DNA of 64,000 bases. Source: Apostichopus japonicus. Taxonomy: Eukaryota > Echinodermata > Holothuroidea > Aspidochirotida > Stichopodidae. The stretch is from NCBI RefSeq assembly GCF_037975245.1, contig NC_092576.1:25011611-25075610 (forward strand), written 5' to 3'. Both the position numbers and the translations under genes were made by a program. Below are positions 1-14,439 of this stretch, one piece after another (within the stretch, counting starts at the first letter, position 1; every line of letters begins with the position of its first letter). The notes under the pieces are model-generated. The model did no database searches and was not told the origin of the DNA. It worked only from the letters and a program-made list of their open reading frames with translations.

Positions 1-2150
1 AACGACTCTCGAAAAGGTACCGGGAGTATTCAGAGGGACAGCGAGGCACCCCGTCAGTTGAGATCTGGCCCCACAGTCATAGGAGTCCCTCACGTGGTAG
101 TAGTGGTGGCATTCCCACAAGATTTGTGGGAAACGCTCCCTCTTCAGCGGTGTTGTTGGACGGGGGGTATGAGTCGTTACTGGACACACATTCCCAGGTA
201 ACGTGTACTGCGAAGTCATGATACGGGAGAAGACTATCTTACGAAATACCCAACCACTTCGTGAGTTTGGACTCACTGAGGCATGGGGTTATGGGGTATG
301 TTAAGTTTAGTATCACCCCTTCTAAAGGAGATGCAGGTACGAGGTGCAAGGTAACAACGTTTGTTCTCATCCTGCCTAATAGCCCATCTGCAATCAATGT
401 ACAAGACTTAATATGATCAAACACCTCCTTGTTGTTGATTGCCGCCGTAGAGGTGGGCGTCACTTCAACCTTAGCTCAAGATGGGCCCCAACTGGGCTTA
501 GGCTTGCCGTCAAACTGAACAAGTTGGGAAAAGACGGTTGATCATGGTCATTAAATATACCGGGAGATGAAGTGGTGTCAGCGAATGGCAATATATACTT
601 AATTTGAGATATAGAGATCAATTTCCTGGTATGCCATCCCGTCTATCTATGGGCTTCCGTGTACCCATTGCTCACTCAAACTGACCAATTGTGGTCCTTT
701 TAAAAACAATGTGACGGTCCAGAACAACTATTTCGGTAGAGATGTGAGACTTACTGATGGGCACCTCATTGGGGCGGGTGGGTGGGTGGATGCATGGATG
801 AATATATATTTTTATTTTTAGGTTCTTAGTTGTTCTAAATGATCCTAGCGGGTAGAAGTTCCATACAGGTCTGATGAGAATGGTTGATGGGATAACAACC
901 ATGGAGACTGGGTTAAAAACATGCGAGACGGAATATAGAGGCACACTGGGACAGTATGGTATTAATATTATTTTATTTTTCTTTCACAGTTTAACTGAGG
1001 AAAATAGTATTTTGTCTTGAAATGCCACTGGGTGATCAAGGAGCAGTGCAGTACTCAATGTCTAATGTAGTATCTACAGTTATGCAGGAAATTAATTTTT
1101 TTGTGAGATATCATTAACACACAAAGAGATAAATACTCAATTCTCATGATATTGGTGAGTTGTACCGTCATTTTAGGTAAATTTTATAATTCTTTTCATA
1201 ATCTGCTTTTGTGCATGTTTCAAATACTGTAAACAAACCTTAAAGCAACACATGTAATAAACAATGTAGCGTTGCTATTTTCAATGCACTTGACATCGAT
1301 TTTACACTTCGAAATGCAAAGTTTGGTGATTTGGCAATCAAAAGAAAGATGTATGATAAACAAAGTATTTACAGTTAGTAGGTCTGTTTGACATGGTTGT
1401 TGAATATTTCATCGAAAAATATAGAAACGAGAAGAGGATGTAGATTTGACTGGGCAGCAAAACTGCTTTGATGTTATATATCAAAGGAATAATTGCGATT
1501 AGTAAAGTTTCTGTCAAATCTTGAATTACGTTATACGACCAATTGCTCGTTTAAAATGGGTACTGATTCATCCTTTGGTCATTGGTAATGATCTTTTGCT
1601 AGTTGGTGAAATTTCCATTGTGGCAACAATAAGTCTTCTCTGATGGTGAACAACTATGATAATATCAACTGGATCAAGAAAATAAAACAATTAGATTGCT
1701 GAGTTATACCTAGGTCTGAAACACTCCAACCCCCCCCCCCCCACCCTTCATGTTAATGAGGAAGTCATCATCCACTTCGGTGCATTTGCTACAAGAAGCT
1801 TAACAGTATTTATGATGCTTACAATCTGACCAGCCAAGAGTTTACAAGTTAAGATGTTTTGCATTGTTAAGGAACCAGAAAGGGACAGCTAGATCTGCCG
1901 AAAGGAATCCATCCATGTGTTGAAAATCTTTAAGAAAACGTGATGCTGCATTTAAATATATGGAGGTTATGAAATACATGGTAAGTGCTAAGCGCAGTTC
2001 AAAACTGCGATACAAAATTCACTTCTTGATTTCAGTTTCCTTTGCTTTTTTTTTACATTTTGGGAAGATTTCCACTTTCTTTGCTCTCCCTTTCTTGGCC
2101 AAATGGGTGTGTCGACTTTCAAAAGCAGCCTTTTAAGTTAATCCTGTAAA
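1..2150. other. No gene recognised
   Basis: AT-rich sequence with only short chance reading frames. A run of 13 C lies near 1,730 and a GGTGG-rich stretch near 775-795. I see no splice-bordered exon, RNA gene or transposon terminus that I can defend. Confidence 0.5.
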
Positions 2151-2289
2151 CTTTCTTACAATAAGAGAATTCAGCTTATTTCGTCCACTCCCAAATATAT
2201 TGTGTTTTAATGATGAAGACATTGCTTGTACACTTGTTGCAACAGCTGTAACTAAAATATAGTTGTGATCATGTTCTGGTCTGTACTCT

Positions 2290-2690
2290 GCTGGCGGCGT
2301 CAAAGCAGTTTTAGATGTTGATGACTTCTCCTACTTCTCCTCCTTCAATATACAGGCACTCTGTGGGATCCTTTTTTGGTTTATAACGATAAGGAATACC
2401 CCAAACATTCTGTTGGATCTGGATTCTCTGCAGTTGGTTCTCTGTTCTTGAAATACTCTATCATCCAAAATAGGCTGCCAGTTTGCATTTTACGGAGTTT
2501 TTCTGTTGATGGCTTTTTCCCACCTCTTTCTTGCTGATTGGACTCTAGTTGAAGCGGAAAATGGATGAAATAAGAATGGTGGAGCACAATTTCAATGCCT
2601 AAGATGTCTCCCTCTGTGAATACTGCGTTTCTTCTTTCTCCACTGCACAGGCTTCACCTTTTTGCAGTACAGATCCTGTCCATACTACAC
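2290..2690 (-). pseudogene. Unidentified broken coding remnant
   Basis: The longest open stretch (2,381-2,587, minus, 68 codons) has a protein-like composition, with segments such as STEKLRKMQTGSLFWMIEYF. Coding-like sequence continues on both sides only if the frame is changed, for example an open run just downstream that ends with VGEVINI and a stop. A DPTECL hexapeptide appears twice in adjacent, different frames, which suggests a short internal duplication. I do not recognise the family. A decayed transposon protein is possible. No promoter or convincing splice sites were seen. Confidence 0.25.
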
Positions 2691-2700
2691 TTTGTGCCGG

Positions 2701-3540
2701 AAAATAAAAACCTGCAGCAATGCTAACTTGCCACTTCTGTGTTCTTTATTTAGCATGGGATATTATACATATAACTATATCGGACCTTTCATGTTCCTTC
2801 ATAATTTACACCCAGGATAAGGAATGTATGCTGCTGTGTAACTTGGTTATACTACAGGCTAAATATGTTACAAGCGAACAGTGACAATAGCCTAGTCGAG
2901 ATTGAATTAAAATATAAGAAGGCATACAATTCGCCTGAAATGATTCACTTGAGAAAGATTTATTTCCGATTAGGTAGTACTATCAGACTTCAGGATTATT
3001 ACTGCCTTGTTCAAATAACTGGTACTAGGCCTGCAAAGGAACAGTTAAAACGTAACACATGCCGGCTGTACGCTACATGTAGGCAGTGCGAGTTGAATGA
3101 ATGAACTGTTATGAAACTAGATCTGTAACACTTAAAGGACATAAGACTTTGATAATATTGACGAAACTTACCCGAAAGTTGTGTATCACACTTTCTTCGG
3201 ACTCGATCAAAACGGGCACGGAACGTACTCTACAGTACATATTCAGACATACACAGTTAAGTTTATGAAACAACTTATAATAATATAACGTACATAATGC
3301 CGTGGTTATGTTAGTCTTCAAATGCAATTATCGTGAAGTCGAAGGAACGGAACTTAGATGCGACTTTGTGGTAAGCACTTCCCTCCGAGATAATGATAGT
3401 TAGTTATATGTGACACAAATTTCTGGGCTGAGTACATATTGCTATGGTATTTATTACAGGTACATTCAATATGAAAACTAACCACTCAAAGGTGGGATGA
3501 AGGGAGGGAGTTGATGCACATATGACCTAGCGCGACATCA
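2701..3540. other. No gene recognised
   Basis: Short reading frames on both strands without family resemblance. Nothing structural was seen. Confidence 0.4.
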
Positions 3541-4615
3541 TCTAACATGCCCGATAATGCTCTTCCAAAAACTAAGAATGAAACACATCGTTTGGACCAG
3601 TGATGAGAATAGCCTGCTCACCGTCATCAATTACATCATTTTTTTTCCACAGCACCATCAAATTCACCTTTAATTACTCTCACCAACAGGTAAACTTTCT
3701 CTATGTGAATGTTCGCAAGGAACACGGTTCTCTCGCACCAAGCCACAGACACACACCAGTATCTCCATTCTTCAAGTTGCCATCCCCGTCACTGCAAGTC
3801 TGGAATTGACTACAGTCAAGCACTTCGTCTTTGTCGCATTTGCTCTAACAATTCCTCTTTCATTCGCCATATAGATGCTTTGGAAAAATACATTACTGCC
3901 AGGGGCTATAGTGCCATAGTGCCATGAAGCCATTCAGAGAGTCCGCTCCCTTTCCACATCATCTACTTTGGCAGTGAAGAAAAAAGGGACAAGATTGTAA
4001 CAGCAGGCCCCCCTGGTTGTTACTTTCCACCCAAATCTTCTTCCTCCTCCACAGCAAATCACCTCTAAATACCACAACATTCTACTCACTTCAGGTAGAC
4101 TCCAACGAGCCGTCCCTGAAAAACCTATCATCGCCTATCATTATTGTGCGTGCTGCTGTTCCACCTCTAACTTCTAACCCTACACCCATTCAGCATGGTA
4201 CTTTCAAATGTAATCGTACTTCGAGATGCATCATCTGCAGCCACCACATTGTTGATCCAAATTCCATCACCAGCCACATCATGCAACTCACACACAAGAC
4301 TAAGGGTCACATCACTTGCACAACCACTAATATCATATATCTCTTGTAGAGTTTGCGGCATCCAGTATGTTGGCTAAACCAAAACCACCAACAATAAGCG
4401 AATCTATGGTCACAGATCCACAGTCAACACCATGAAGACTGAGACTCTAGTTGGAGTACACTTTAACCTTCCCAACCACACCGCTAACGACATGTCCCCA
4501 CAGGGGATTGCATCCTTAGGTAGCCGTCCTGACCTAGTACTAATCAGCAGATAGAGGTTGTGAATGCAAGGCCTTTGCACCATTCAACCTCATGGGCTCA
4601 ACATTCAAGAAGGAC
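3541..4615 (+). pseudogene. Penelope-like element fragment (RT tail plus GIY-YIG)
   Basis: The plus strand carries, in successive shifted frames, the 3' end of a Penelope-like retroelement polyprotein. From 3,575 there is a remnant of the RT segment after the YIDD motif (IVWTSDENSLLTVINY). From 3,640 follows the STIKFTFNYS / TDTHQYLH / SCHPRHCKSGI / YSQALRLCRICS series typical of the Penelope RT-thumb region. After about 4,195 come a Cys/His cluster (FKCNRTSRCIICSHH), a GHITCTTTNIIYLL stretch, a CGIQYVG core and a downstream HFNLPNHTANDMS motif; this is the layout of the GIY-YIG endonuclease of these elements. The start is missing, there are several frameshifts and stops, and the YIDD region is damaged. 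I infer a 5'-truncated dead copy. A pyrimidine-rich 3' part follows. Confidence 0.8.
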
Positions 4616-4850
4616 ATGACTAACTTTTCTTCTGTTTCCCCCTTCCTTCTCCCCTTGTCCCCCTCCCCCTTTCACTCCTCCTCTCGTAGCTGTCTTCCAC
4701 CCTTTTTTCTCCACACCTTTCTGTCTTGTTCCTTCTCCAGTGTATTTCCTACCCCCTTCCCTGAATCCTCTCGTTGTTCCTCCACTGTCTATCTCCTACC
4801 TCTCCTCTTCCCATGTTGGTTACTTTCTTTCTTCTCTCCATTCCTTGTCT
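4616..4850 (+). repeat. Pyrimidine-rich tract after the Penelope-like fragment
   Basis: About 235 bases that are nearly all C and T on the plus strand. It follows directly on the GIY-YIG remnant and is probably its 3' part. The reading frame across it (4,592-4,852) is low-complexity Ser/Pro/Leu and is not taken as a gene. Confidence 0.5.
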
Positions 4851-7800
4851 AACTTACTTAAGTAACATTCGTTTATATGAGGTGGAAGAGTTCCAATTTT
4901 GAAGTGCATCTTGCAACTCACAGTTTGTTATTAACTCATTGACGTTAATTGTTTGGCCCTCTCAGTAGGCCTTTAAGTTTTATTTGAATATAAAGTCATT
5001 TGGGAAGTGTAAAATTACATTTAATAATTACATAAAATATAGTGTGAAACTGGTTGCCAATCTTTGTCTTGTAAAGGTACAGGGATTTTTTTCAAGTGTA
5101 GATGTTGATACATGAATCGTTTATGTTTTCATTCATGAGTCTTCTCAAGTCTTCCAAGGAAACTTTGTCGCAAACGCATCGTTTTCAGTATCGGATGGTA
5201 TTACACATTTACACAATACACTTTAAGAGATGTGTTGTACATTGCAAGGGTTTGTTGCATAAGTACTGTAAATCTATCTCATTCATGTTTTTAATCAATA
5301 CTACTTTTGATATTTAATAAAGGAGATTTATTTAATTATGTCTGTTAAATGTTGATTGATTGATTAACTGACTGACTGATTGTTTTCCCTTTTGGTATTC
5401 ATTTTATTACTCTGTATGTATGTTATATTTGTATTTCCTTGCACTACTATGTGTATATCTCATATGTTAACTTCTTTTAGTTCCACTCGCAAACGCGTGT
5501 AGGAAGTTTTAAACGTTTTCATCAGTTTGCATGGACTCCATATAATATCTGAACTCATTTCATAAGGTTGAGAGGTAAACCTTAGTTGTGTGCATCCTAG
5601 GAAGGCTGGATGCATCATCATGGCTGACTATTTCGTGGTCCTGATGACTTTTAACATGGCTCTCTGCATGGTAAAGCAGTTCCAAGCATATATGTCACGT
5701 AGTTATCGACTACTTTCGTATGAGAATGTACGACAAAACATTTTCATCATATGCAATGTTTAATTTTTGCTTAGGAGTTTTCGAAATGTTCATATCGTGT
5801 AAGTTTTGTTGATCCATTACCAAGACTGTTGTCAACAAAATCATGCACCCATTCTACATGAAGATGTACCCTGAGCCCTGTTTGTTAAATCCTGAAACTG
5901 CTCCCAAGACAAAAGCGTTGTGTAGGAAACATGTGCGGTGCTTTCAACCCTGAGCCGCCGGAGACACAAACCAATATCCGAACACGAGTGAAACCTTTCA
6001 ATTTTTTTCATTAGGGCAGATTGTTCAAATTCCTAAGGTTATTAATACTGACACTGGTCGTTGAAAAATACAGTATAACAAATCGAAGTATGAAACAGAG
6101 GGTCAACATTGCGATTATTTTTTTTCGCTTCACTTCATGTATGGCCATTGCCGTTATTTACTTACAGTTTGTACATGATGATGATCTGTCAACCGCTGAG
6201 TGCAGCCCATCTGTCAGCTTTTGTAAGTCTCCCTGTTTCGAATCCAAACTTTATTGGAAACGCATAGTTACTATCCTATCCGAAGGTGATTCATCATAGT
6301 TAGAAGGCAATGTTTCTCAAGTTAATGGACAAATCACTTTGTTCTTCGAAACAGGAAACTCGCAGCTTTTAAACATACCTTATAAGGCAGTCTCAAAGTC
6401 GATTGTTGATTATTCGAATAAAATGATACAATTGATAATAATTTGAAGACAATACGCTCTGCATACATTAATTATTCCATTGAAAATAAAAATAAAAGTT
6501 TTAAAAAACATTGCGAGTTCTACTGTCACGACCATACATTGAATTGATTTGTATTATCTATTTACACCACAAACGTATACATTTATTAATAATGTATATC
6601 TATGTGTAATTGGTTATCGCCATTAGTAATGGGAATATTCCTTACTGTAGAAAAGCACTTGTTATATTCTGAACATAAACTGCGTTAAACATTCAACTCG
6701 TCTGTACAGTAATAATAGCCCTATCATTCTACAAAGGAATGGAATACTCGTTTTGAGTAATAAATTTCATATTATATAGAGGTAAATCATCTTTGTCAAG
6801 ATCAAGGTGATAATATTTGATAATATTTGTACTTATGGGGATCCAGTCTTCATACAACTGTTCTTTTCCATGACCTTTGACATTCAAGGTATACACAAAT
6901 CACCATATATATATATACTGCAAAAGGGTTCAAACGGAAACCATATATTAGTTTATCATTCATTGCATTCAGAATAATTGATTTTCGATCACTCTATCAT
7001 TTCTACAGGTTTAAGCTAAGAACATTGTTGGAAAACTGTGCTGATTAATTAAATACCATAATGACATAAATTCACCATTGTGCTACAACAACTCAGAGTA
7101 AACAAAACAAGAGGCACATGGAATGAGATCAACGATGTGACAAGGACATAGATCATATCATAAAACCACTTAAAGCAGCATTTTGCGTCCTGATTCCACG
7201 TTGCCATAACGACATACATAACTAGCTTATATATATATTCAAATCTTACTTCTTATGGTGACATAAAAGTCAACTTTCAACTTTGTTTTTCTCGAAGATA
7301 TTTTGCGTTGTGATCCAAATAAACCTCGCCCATAATATGAATATTTAAAAGCTACGAACGTAATTGACCAATACGTAACACAACACCATGCTTGATTTGT
7401 GTAGATTGTCTATGGCAGTTGTACCAGGGAGCTGTTAGAGTCCAGCTCGCTGGTTTTACCAAGTTACCAACTCGAAGTTTTGAATCTATTTTTAGCAACG
7501 ACTTATAACTAAACCTGCATCTCTGATTGGTTGAATTCAAACTAGTGGGTTGGGGAAACTGTATGCGATTAATATTAAATGTGTAATTTGTCGGACGACA
7601 CTTTTTTCATTATCTGCAAATGTTCTTTATTACTCGCCAATTAACGCTTTTGGCGGGGAAAATACTTGGCTAATATCTTAGTTTTTTTTATTGATATATG
7701 TAAAAATCTCGATTGAACTGTCAAAAAAAGTGGAAAACGGCGACAAAACGCAAAATGCTGCTTTAACGTCGATGGCGAATTAAAGGATGACATTTGGCAA

Positions 7801-10781
7801 ACATGTTAGGTCCAAGTGGTTCAATGCTAAGAGTTCAGGAACAGACTGTAAATACTCACGTTGGTGGGTTCTTGTTCCCATCCGCTATAGTATTTACGTT
7901 ATGAATGAAATAAGTACTGTTTGTTTTAGAATACTCAGTACCGCTTACATAACCACGAAGACGAATTACTGACTTCTCTTGCTTTATTACTAAAGAAAGT
8001 GAAGACAAACAATAAACAGGTACATAGCATAACCGGCTTAGATATGTCGATGAGCACAGCTCCATTGAAGCTAAAAATAAACAAAAAAATAATTGTTGAA
8101 CTTCACAAGTAGAGAAAGTGAACATATGATGCAACCAATGTGCACCCCCTCCCGACACATATTATTTAGTTTGTTGCTGTTACTTAGTATCACCGAACAT
8201 GCATCAAAAGAAATGCATGTCAGCTTGGTACCTGTAAGTATTATACATCCCTTGATATGGAGTCCAAGAAATCATATGATTGACAAACTTCTAGTCAAAT
8301 ACAAAAGAGGGATGCATGAATAAACCATTTAGATATTCCCTTGAATGATCATTTTCAGTACTAGTCTAACAACCATAAATAATAATTGATTTCAAGATGA
8401 GTTATTCCCTCTGTGACAATTTAAAGTTCAATTAAACGATGTAAAATTACGTCAGGATACTGTTTGGAAACAATAAATAGGTATTAATTATTTGGCCATG
8501 ACAATGATGTTGAGCACTAGTTGATTCTTTTTCCAGAACTACTTTGCTCCTTAAAATCTGCTGAGAAATTACAAAGCATGTGGTCACACGCGATGAGACA
8601 TCTGATCGGAACATAAGTAATATTCATGGAATCTGTCACTGAATGAACCAATCATATGCGAGAAAGAAAACAACACGTAGTCTAAATTTTTGGTTATATT
8701 TTTCTTTGTCTGAAAATACAGGCTCATAAACTAGACATCTGAAAATGAACCGAACAATTTCTAATGTGTTTCTTTATTCGGACACGGTGGAAACTTGAAG
8801 GTAAAAAGTGCAGGAGTTTAATAGGAACTTTAAGGGGGTATAATATCACTTCATATATGATAGTTAAATTCAAAATACATAAAAAAAAAAACTGACCACA
8901 CACTCAGTATGATAAAATCTTACTAGCAAAACAGGTTAACGTGATACTGTACCAATACTCAGCACAAGAGGTGTGATAAACAGTATTAAGGATACAGTGT
9001 GTACTGTAGTATACTGCACACATACCAAGTACAGTGTACGAAGTTAGCACACCAACAACTTATACACATTGTCTATGGCCATGGTAAGGATACGAAAAGA
9101 GTATTTAAACTTATCTGACTGATCTCATAGTCTGAATTCAATATATTAATATTAAAGTATCGTCATAATTTAAGTATATAGTAAGTTCTCATGATGGACT
9201 CTTTATAAATATAAAAGTTCTTCCAGTTTGCTTTTCAAAATAAATAGAATAGATAAAGCAACATCCTTTTCTGTCAAGGTCTTGAATCGAGCTCCTCAAA
9301 ACTAACTTCACAAATAACTTTTGGTAACATGACCCCCCCCCCCACACCGTTTCCGTTGGTTATTTCTAACAAGATGCAGTAGTCCACTGATACAATGGCC
9401 AATTAGTAAATACTTCATGGATTAGTTCCATTAATATTCATACAACAACATTGCCGTCCCTTTCGAAGCTCTAAAAAATTGATAAACTGTTTTTTATCCT
9501 TTTATACGATATACTGTTCTTCTAAATACGAAAGCAGTGGCGTAACCAGCGGCCAGAGCAGAGCAAGGGCCCCTTTCCCTTTCAGTGAAATGTCTTGTAA
9601 CCTCCCCCATCCTCTCCCCCTCACTGCACCAACATACATTGGTGGACAACAATAAAAAATGGACGAAAATTTCAATATGAATTGAAAGTTTTGGTTAAAC
9701 CAGTTCACGGTTAAGTTTATCCGTAATTTAAGGGAATTCTCAAATTAATACCAGCCAATTGCGTCTCAAGTTAAATAGTAGCCTAACATTTTGCTTTCTT
9801 TCATCGCTAATAGCCGGCAACTACTACTCCCATTCCCACACGTGCTACTCAACAGATAACCTGCTACTGTGCCTGTTATATCACGTGTATGTTTAGAACT
9901 TCAATCCTTTTATTATAACTTTATTATACCGTTTTTACCGAAATGTTGTTTCGAACGACTATACATATATAAGTCGAGTAATGACATTAATGCCGAAGCA
10001 GACAAAACAATTGAAAGGAATTTTGTTTAACCTAATTGTTAAAATCCTATTGCTATACCTTTTTTCCAAATTCTGAATTTGACTCGGGAAATTAAAAAGC
10101 TGCACTGAAAAATTAATCATCCAATTAAAAAAAAAAATAGTTTTTTTTTTTTAAACAGAGTGTGAGCGATACTTTTATGTCCTGCAAATAGTATAAGAGC
10201 ACAGCACACAGTGTTACCAAACAAGAGTATAGTGACTTCTTCAAGCCCGTAGCCAGGGGCGTCCCTTCCCCCTACATACACACATACAATTATATCTAAT
10301 AGGCATAGCGGTTTATTTATTGCACACTGTAGATAAGCTATCTACGGCGGCAGCCTACCAAGAGTCACCCTATCGTCAAGGAATGCTAACTACCAAATAG
10401 TAGGCTACGTATACATTGGCAGAAATCGAACGGAAATGTTTTTGGCCTTGCTGGAGCATTCTCTAAATTTGATCAGTTGTATCACAGAAAAACTGAAAAC
10501 CGGGTTGTGTTCTGCAAACTTCAACTGGTACCACACCGTGACACCATCATATTGTGTGTTTGTATCACTGGCTACTCACACGGTGCCACAGATAATACTA
10601 GAATTAGCTTTTTATCTTGAGTGATTTATTACCTACTTCAATAATTTCTACTCAACTAATAAATATGAGGCTAATCATATGCAGAATTTTGAACATTTTA
10701 ATATCATTTTACACGTATAATATCTCGGTCGATTGAATTAACTTTGAAAGCTCTGAAGTCTCTAACGTCCATCATATAATA
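4851..10781. other. No gene recognised
   Basis: AT-rich, with short reading frames, GATT/GACT tetranucleotide runs near 5,350, an (AT)n run near 6,905 and a poly-C run near 9,332. I found no exon or element that I can support. Confidence 0.4.
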
Positions 10782-10818
10782 TTGCATACAGGGGCCTACG
10801 GCGGGCCTCTGTATGCAA
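10782..10818. repeat. Inverted repeat (15-bp arms, short loop)
   Basis: TTGCATACAGGGGCC at 10,782-10,796 faces GGCCTCTGTATGCAA at 10,804-10,818, with one mismatch and a loop of about 7 bases. It is GC-rich against AT-rich surroundings. No transposon ends or gene lie next to it, and its role is unknown. Confidence 0.7.
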
Positions 10819-13800
10819 ACGTTCTCGTTGACAGGTCAAAACATTGAATCCACCACATCTCCCTGAGATGAAATCTTGGCTAAGCACTTGGCCTTCTCTA
10901 CAATATGTCAAGTTAATATTTGTAGTGGAAATATATCTTCAACATTGTAATGGGTGACACTCAGCTATAAACTGTTTAAGTTAAGTAAAGAAAAATTCAT
11001 AACGGTAACGTTACCATAGTTTCAAGTGTTTTGGAATGGGGGCACATTGAAAAAATGATCGACTTGGTCGCGCTCGAAAATTGCCCTCCCCCATTTCTAA
11101 TTTCTTAACATAACTTAATCATTACATGTCGTCGAGCAACAAACATCAGGACATGTCGGTATTATGGTATAATACAGCACAGCATTAAAATAACAACTAC
11201 ATTTGATAACATAAAGTTAGCCCTCTCTCGCTTTCCGATATCCACCCCAGAATGACCCTCGGACGTACTTCAAAAATGGAACAAGTTATGTTTCCCTGAG
11301 GTCTGGTAACAATAAGGTAATCATTTATATCGTTATAATCATTATTACTACACGTGGTGGCACTGAATACACTGTGAGTGATATAAATATTGTAAATTCA
11401 TGCAGTGATGAGAAAAACATTAAGATCAATCGAGAAATTTATTAATATTTCGAGCTCCATCAAATATCATAGTATCTTCCTACCTACGCCCCCACAACTA
11501 ACATCACTCTCCTGGTAAAAGGTACTAATTTTCGCGCCTCTTAGAACCGCTCTCGGAAACAAAAAGTTAGTAACCTTTCTAATATTATCCTTTCTTAATC
11601 AACGAATCTAAAGCAAAACTGATAATCATGGAATATTTGAGTAGGGAATTGTTCGTAGAATGGCTGACACATTCCTTTGAAAGCTTTTTAGACAAACATT
11701 ATAAGATTGGTTGGAAAACGAAGAGACTATTCGTATTGCAGATACGGTTACAAAGACACACTACACTCCCTACGATTTGTGCATATTAAGTAATTTAATA
11801 TATTCTTTCGTTTACCTTTAGTTTTTACTTCAATCGAATTTGTATACAGGACTTGTGTTCTTGATACCACGAGGGTGGCAGCAAACGAAGTTTCATGTTG
11901 AACGGTGACGTTGTTTAAAACCAATAATCCAGTGGAATCGACGTTGTAATCTCCGAAAATGTAATCCTCTCTACGTTGGGCAGATCATTCCATCGATATC
12001 AAAGTTTCCCTTCGAGATATACTAACCTTGCTGAACCAAATAACAGCAGATATACTAAAAGGGAATGGACACGTCGACACTTGGCTCTTCCCTGGCTCAA
12101 GAAATTGTGGAGTGTTACATCTCGTCAGGTTATCTTGCTAGATTCCTACAGTTGCTGTCAGAAAAGAAAACATTTAAACGTAGCAATGTAGTAACACAAT
12201 TTATTTGCCACTGCAATGTTCCAAATACATGTTTGTCAAATGAGATATTAAACCGGCACGATATATCAGCATTTCTCATTTAAGCTCATTATACAGAAAT
12301 TAAGCAGGGAGAAATACCCTCCCCACATCGGAAGTCCACGGCATCAACAACCTGACCCCTTCCCAGCCTAAAACAAAGCTTGCACGGGTATGTTGATACT
12401 GTGTATGCTATATGCAAATTTTGGTTCGACAACTGGTGCATCAATATGTTTCCAAATTTGAATTGAATGTGTTACAACATGCTCAATCGTGATCAATTCA
12501 CTCGTCGTTCAAAGGTATTTGGCAGCAACAAGATCGTGTTAGAAATCTAACACGTTAAGTGTAAGAAGTAGGACATTAGAACCTTCAATGACAACACTTT
12601 ACCTTAAAATACTCTAAAAACAAATACACTAAAAGGCAATAAAGATAACAGGCACAAGCATATATTAAAATCACATTAAATGTAAATCTCTAAAATGTGA
12701 TGATAAAAAAGAATATAATTACGATACCTAACCCTCCAAAGCCAATATAAAACATAATACGTATATATGCAAAGAAAGGAGGCTGGTATAAACGGTCACA
12801 TCCTAAACATTATTGAACAAAGGCAGCAATGACCTTTGCCCTACCACGACCCAACGGAAATTTCCCTTTCAACCACGCTAAGGGGAAAAAAGGGTATGTA
12901 ACAGACATTTACCATAAACATAAACAAATACATTGTTCACACAAGAACAAGCGCACGACTAATGTCAGCAATAAGTGAAGACCAAAATCTATATGTCAGT
13001 ACCATGTCAAGTTCTGTTCTATAGGTTTTACTTACATTAATGAGGAACGATTAATATTGCAGTGTTGTACCGATGAAGTAAATCTCATCAAGAATACATT
13101 ACATGACAGATTTGATAAATAAAGGAAACGTATATAAAGGGAAAGAACATGGTCATTTTGACTTTATTGTTATTTATAAAAGTAGACTCGTGTCTGCTGA
13201 GGGACACAACTCACTTCATAACCCCATTGCACTACTACAATAGGGAATGTCATGTAAATTTTTTGTAGTAAGAAAATTATATGGGGAAATTAGATACAAA
13301 TTAGGTGATTACGAAACAACAATTCACAGTTAGTAGGGCATTTAGAACGAATGAAAAAGGAAATACTAATATCGACAGTGAACTAAAAAGGCAAGGTGAA
13401 ATTTGAAGAAATATATAGTTTGAACTCCTTTCATATACGTACTGAGACAAGAATTTGTAAAGCAACGAAAATAAACTTTAGTAGCTAAATGTGAACGCTG
13501 AATCTAATTTGCAGCCGCTTGCTTAAAGTTTTCAGTACAATAGTTATTACTTCGAAATAATTAAGTTTTTAAGACGGTATATATAAGTGTTTTGCTTAGA
13601 AAGTATCTTGGTTGAGTCGGTCCATAAGTTTACTGGTGCATATTGTTGCGTTCCGAGATCCTCAGCATAGCCAAAAGTCCAGCACTTTCAGCCCTCCAGC
13701 AGTACTACCAGGCCCCATTGGTAAAGTTGCTACTTGCGAATCGTTACCAAGGTAAAATTAGAGACCCGAGTGAGGTGTAGTAGAAACAAGAAAAACTCTT

Positions 13801-14385
13801 CCCACAAGTACTTTTTAAGAAAGTCAGCCAGGATAGAACCTGGGCACGAAAACCAAACTACCGAACGACTGATCCGCTCTCAACCCCAGTTTCCTTGCAA
13901 TGAGACTATAATTGTGTGATCATCGTCGGGTGTGTATCACCCATTCCCCTCGATAGAGAACATAACATACATAAGCACTTACGTTTGTGTACTTTCCTGT
14001 TCTGAGAAGGAACTAATTCGTTTGTACTGTTTTCTCACTTTTACTCAATAGTAAAATACAACATGTGAAGTATAATCCCTTTAACTATTCACTAAACAAC
14101 AACAACAGCATTATCCCCTCAAACATATGCAGATAAATTGTATACATTAAACCCAATGATCATATCAATTTGCTAAAACCATATCTCTCTTAATTAGACT
14201 GTAAAACCTATTAATTAACATTTAACCCTCCAAAATTACATGAAAGCCCAATAGACTACATGAATATTCATGACATAGCTGGCTATTAGCTATGTGCACA
14301 GCTTACTGCAGAGGAGTATAAAGACCGCTCACGATACAATATTATATGGATCGCTTGAAAGTTTTCGTTCTGTTTCACGTGCTGT
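10819..14385. other. No gene recognised
   Basis: Short frames only, for example at 11,976-12,283 and 13,734-13,919, none with motifs or splice context that persuade me. Confidence 0.4.
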
Positions 14386-14439
14386 TATGTTTGAAAGAAA
14401 TCATAGACTAGTTTGAAAACTAGTGCCTTCTCAAACATA
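14386..14439. repeat. Two-level hairpin
   Basis: The inner perfect palindrome ACTAGTTT-GA-AAACTAGT lies at 14,407-14,424. It is nested inside outer arms TATGTTTGA (14,386-14,394) and TCAAACATA (14,431-14,439). No gene adjoins it. It could be a small foldback remnant. Confidence 0.7.

Noticed and set aside
4592-4852. 86-codon Ser/Pro/Leu-rich reading frame
   Set aside because: It is a translation of a pyrimidine tract and has no protein-like features.
6900-6925. AT-dinucleotide run as a promoter
   Set aside because: A simple repeat with no gene downstream.
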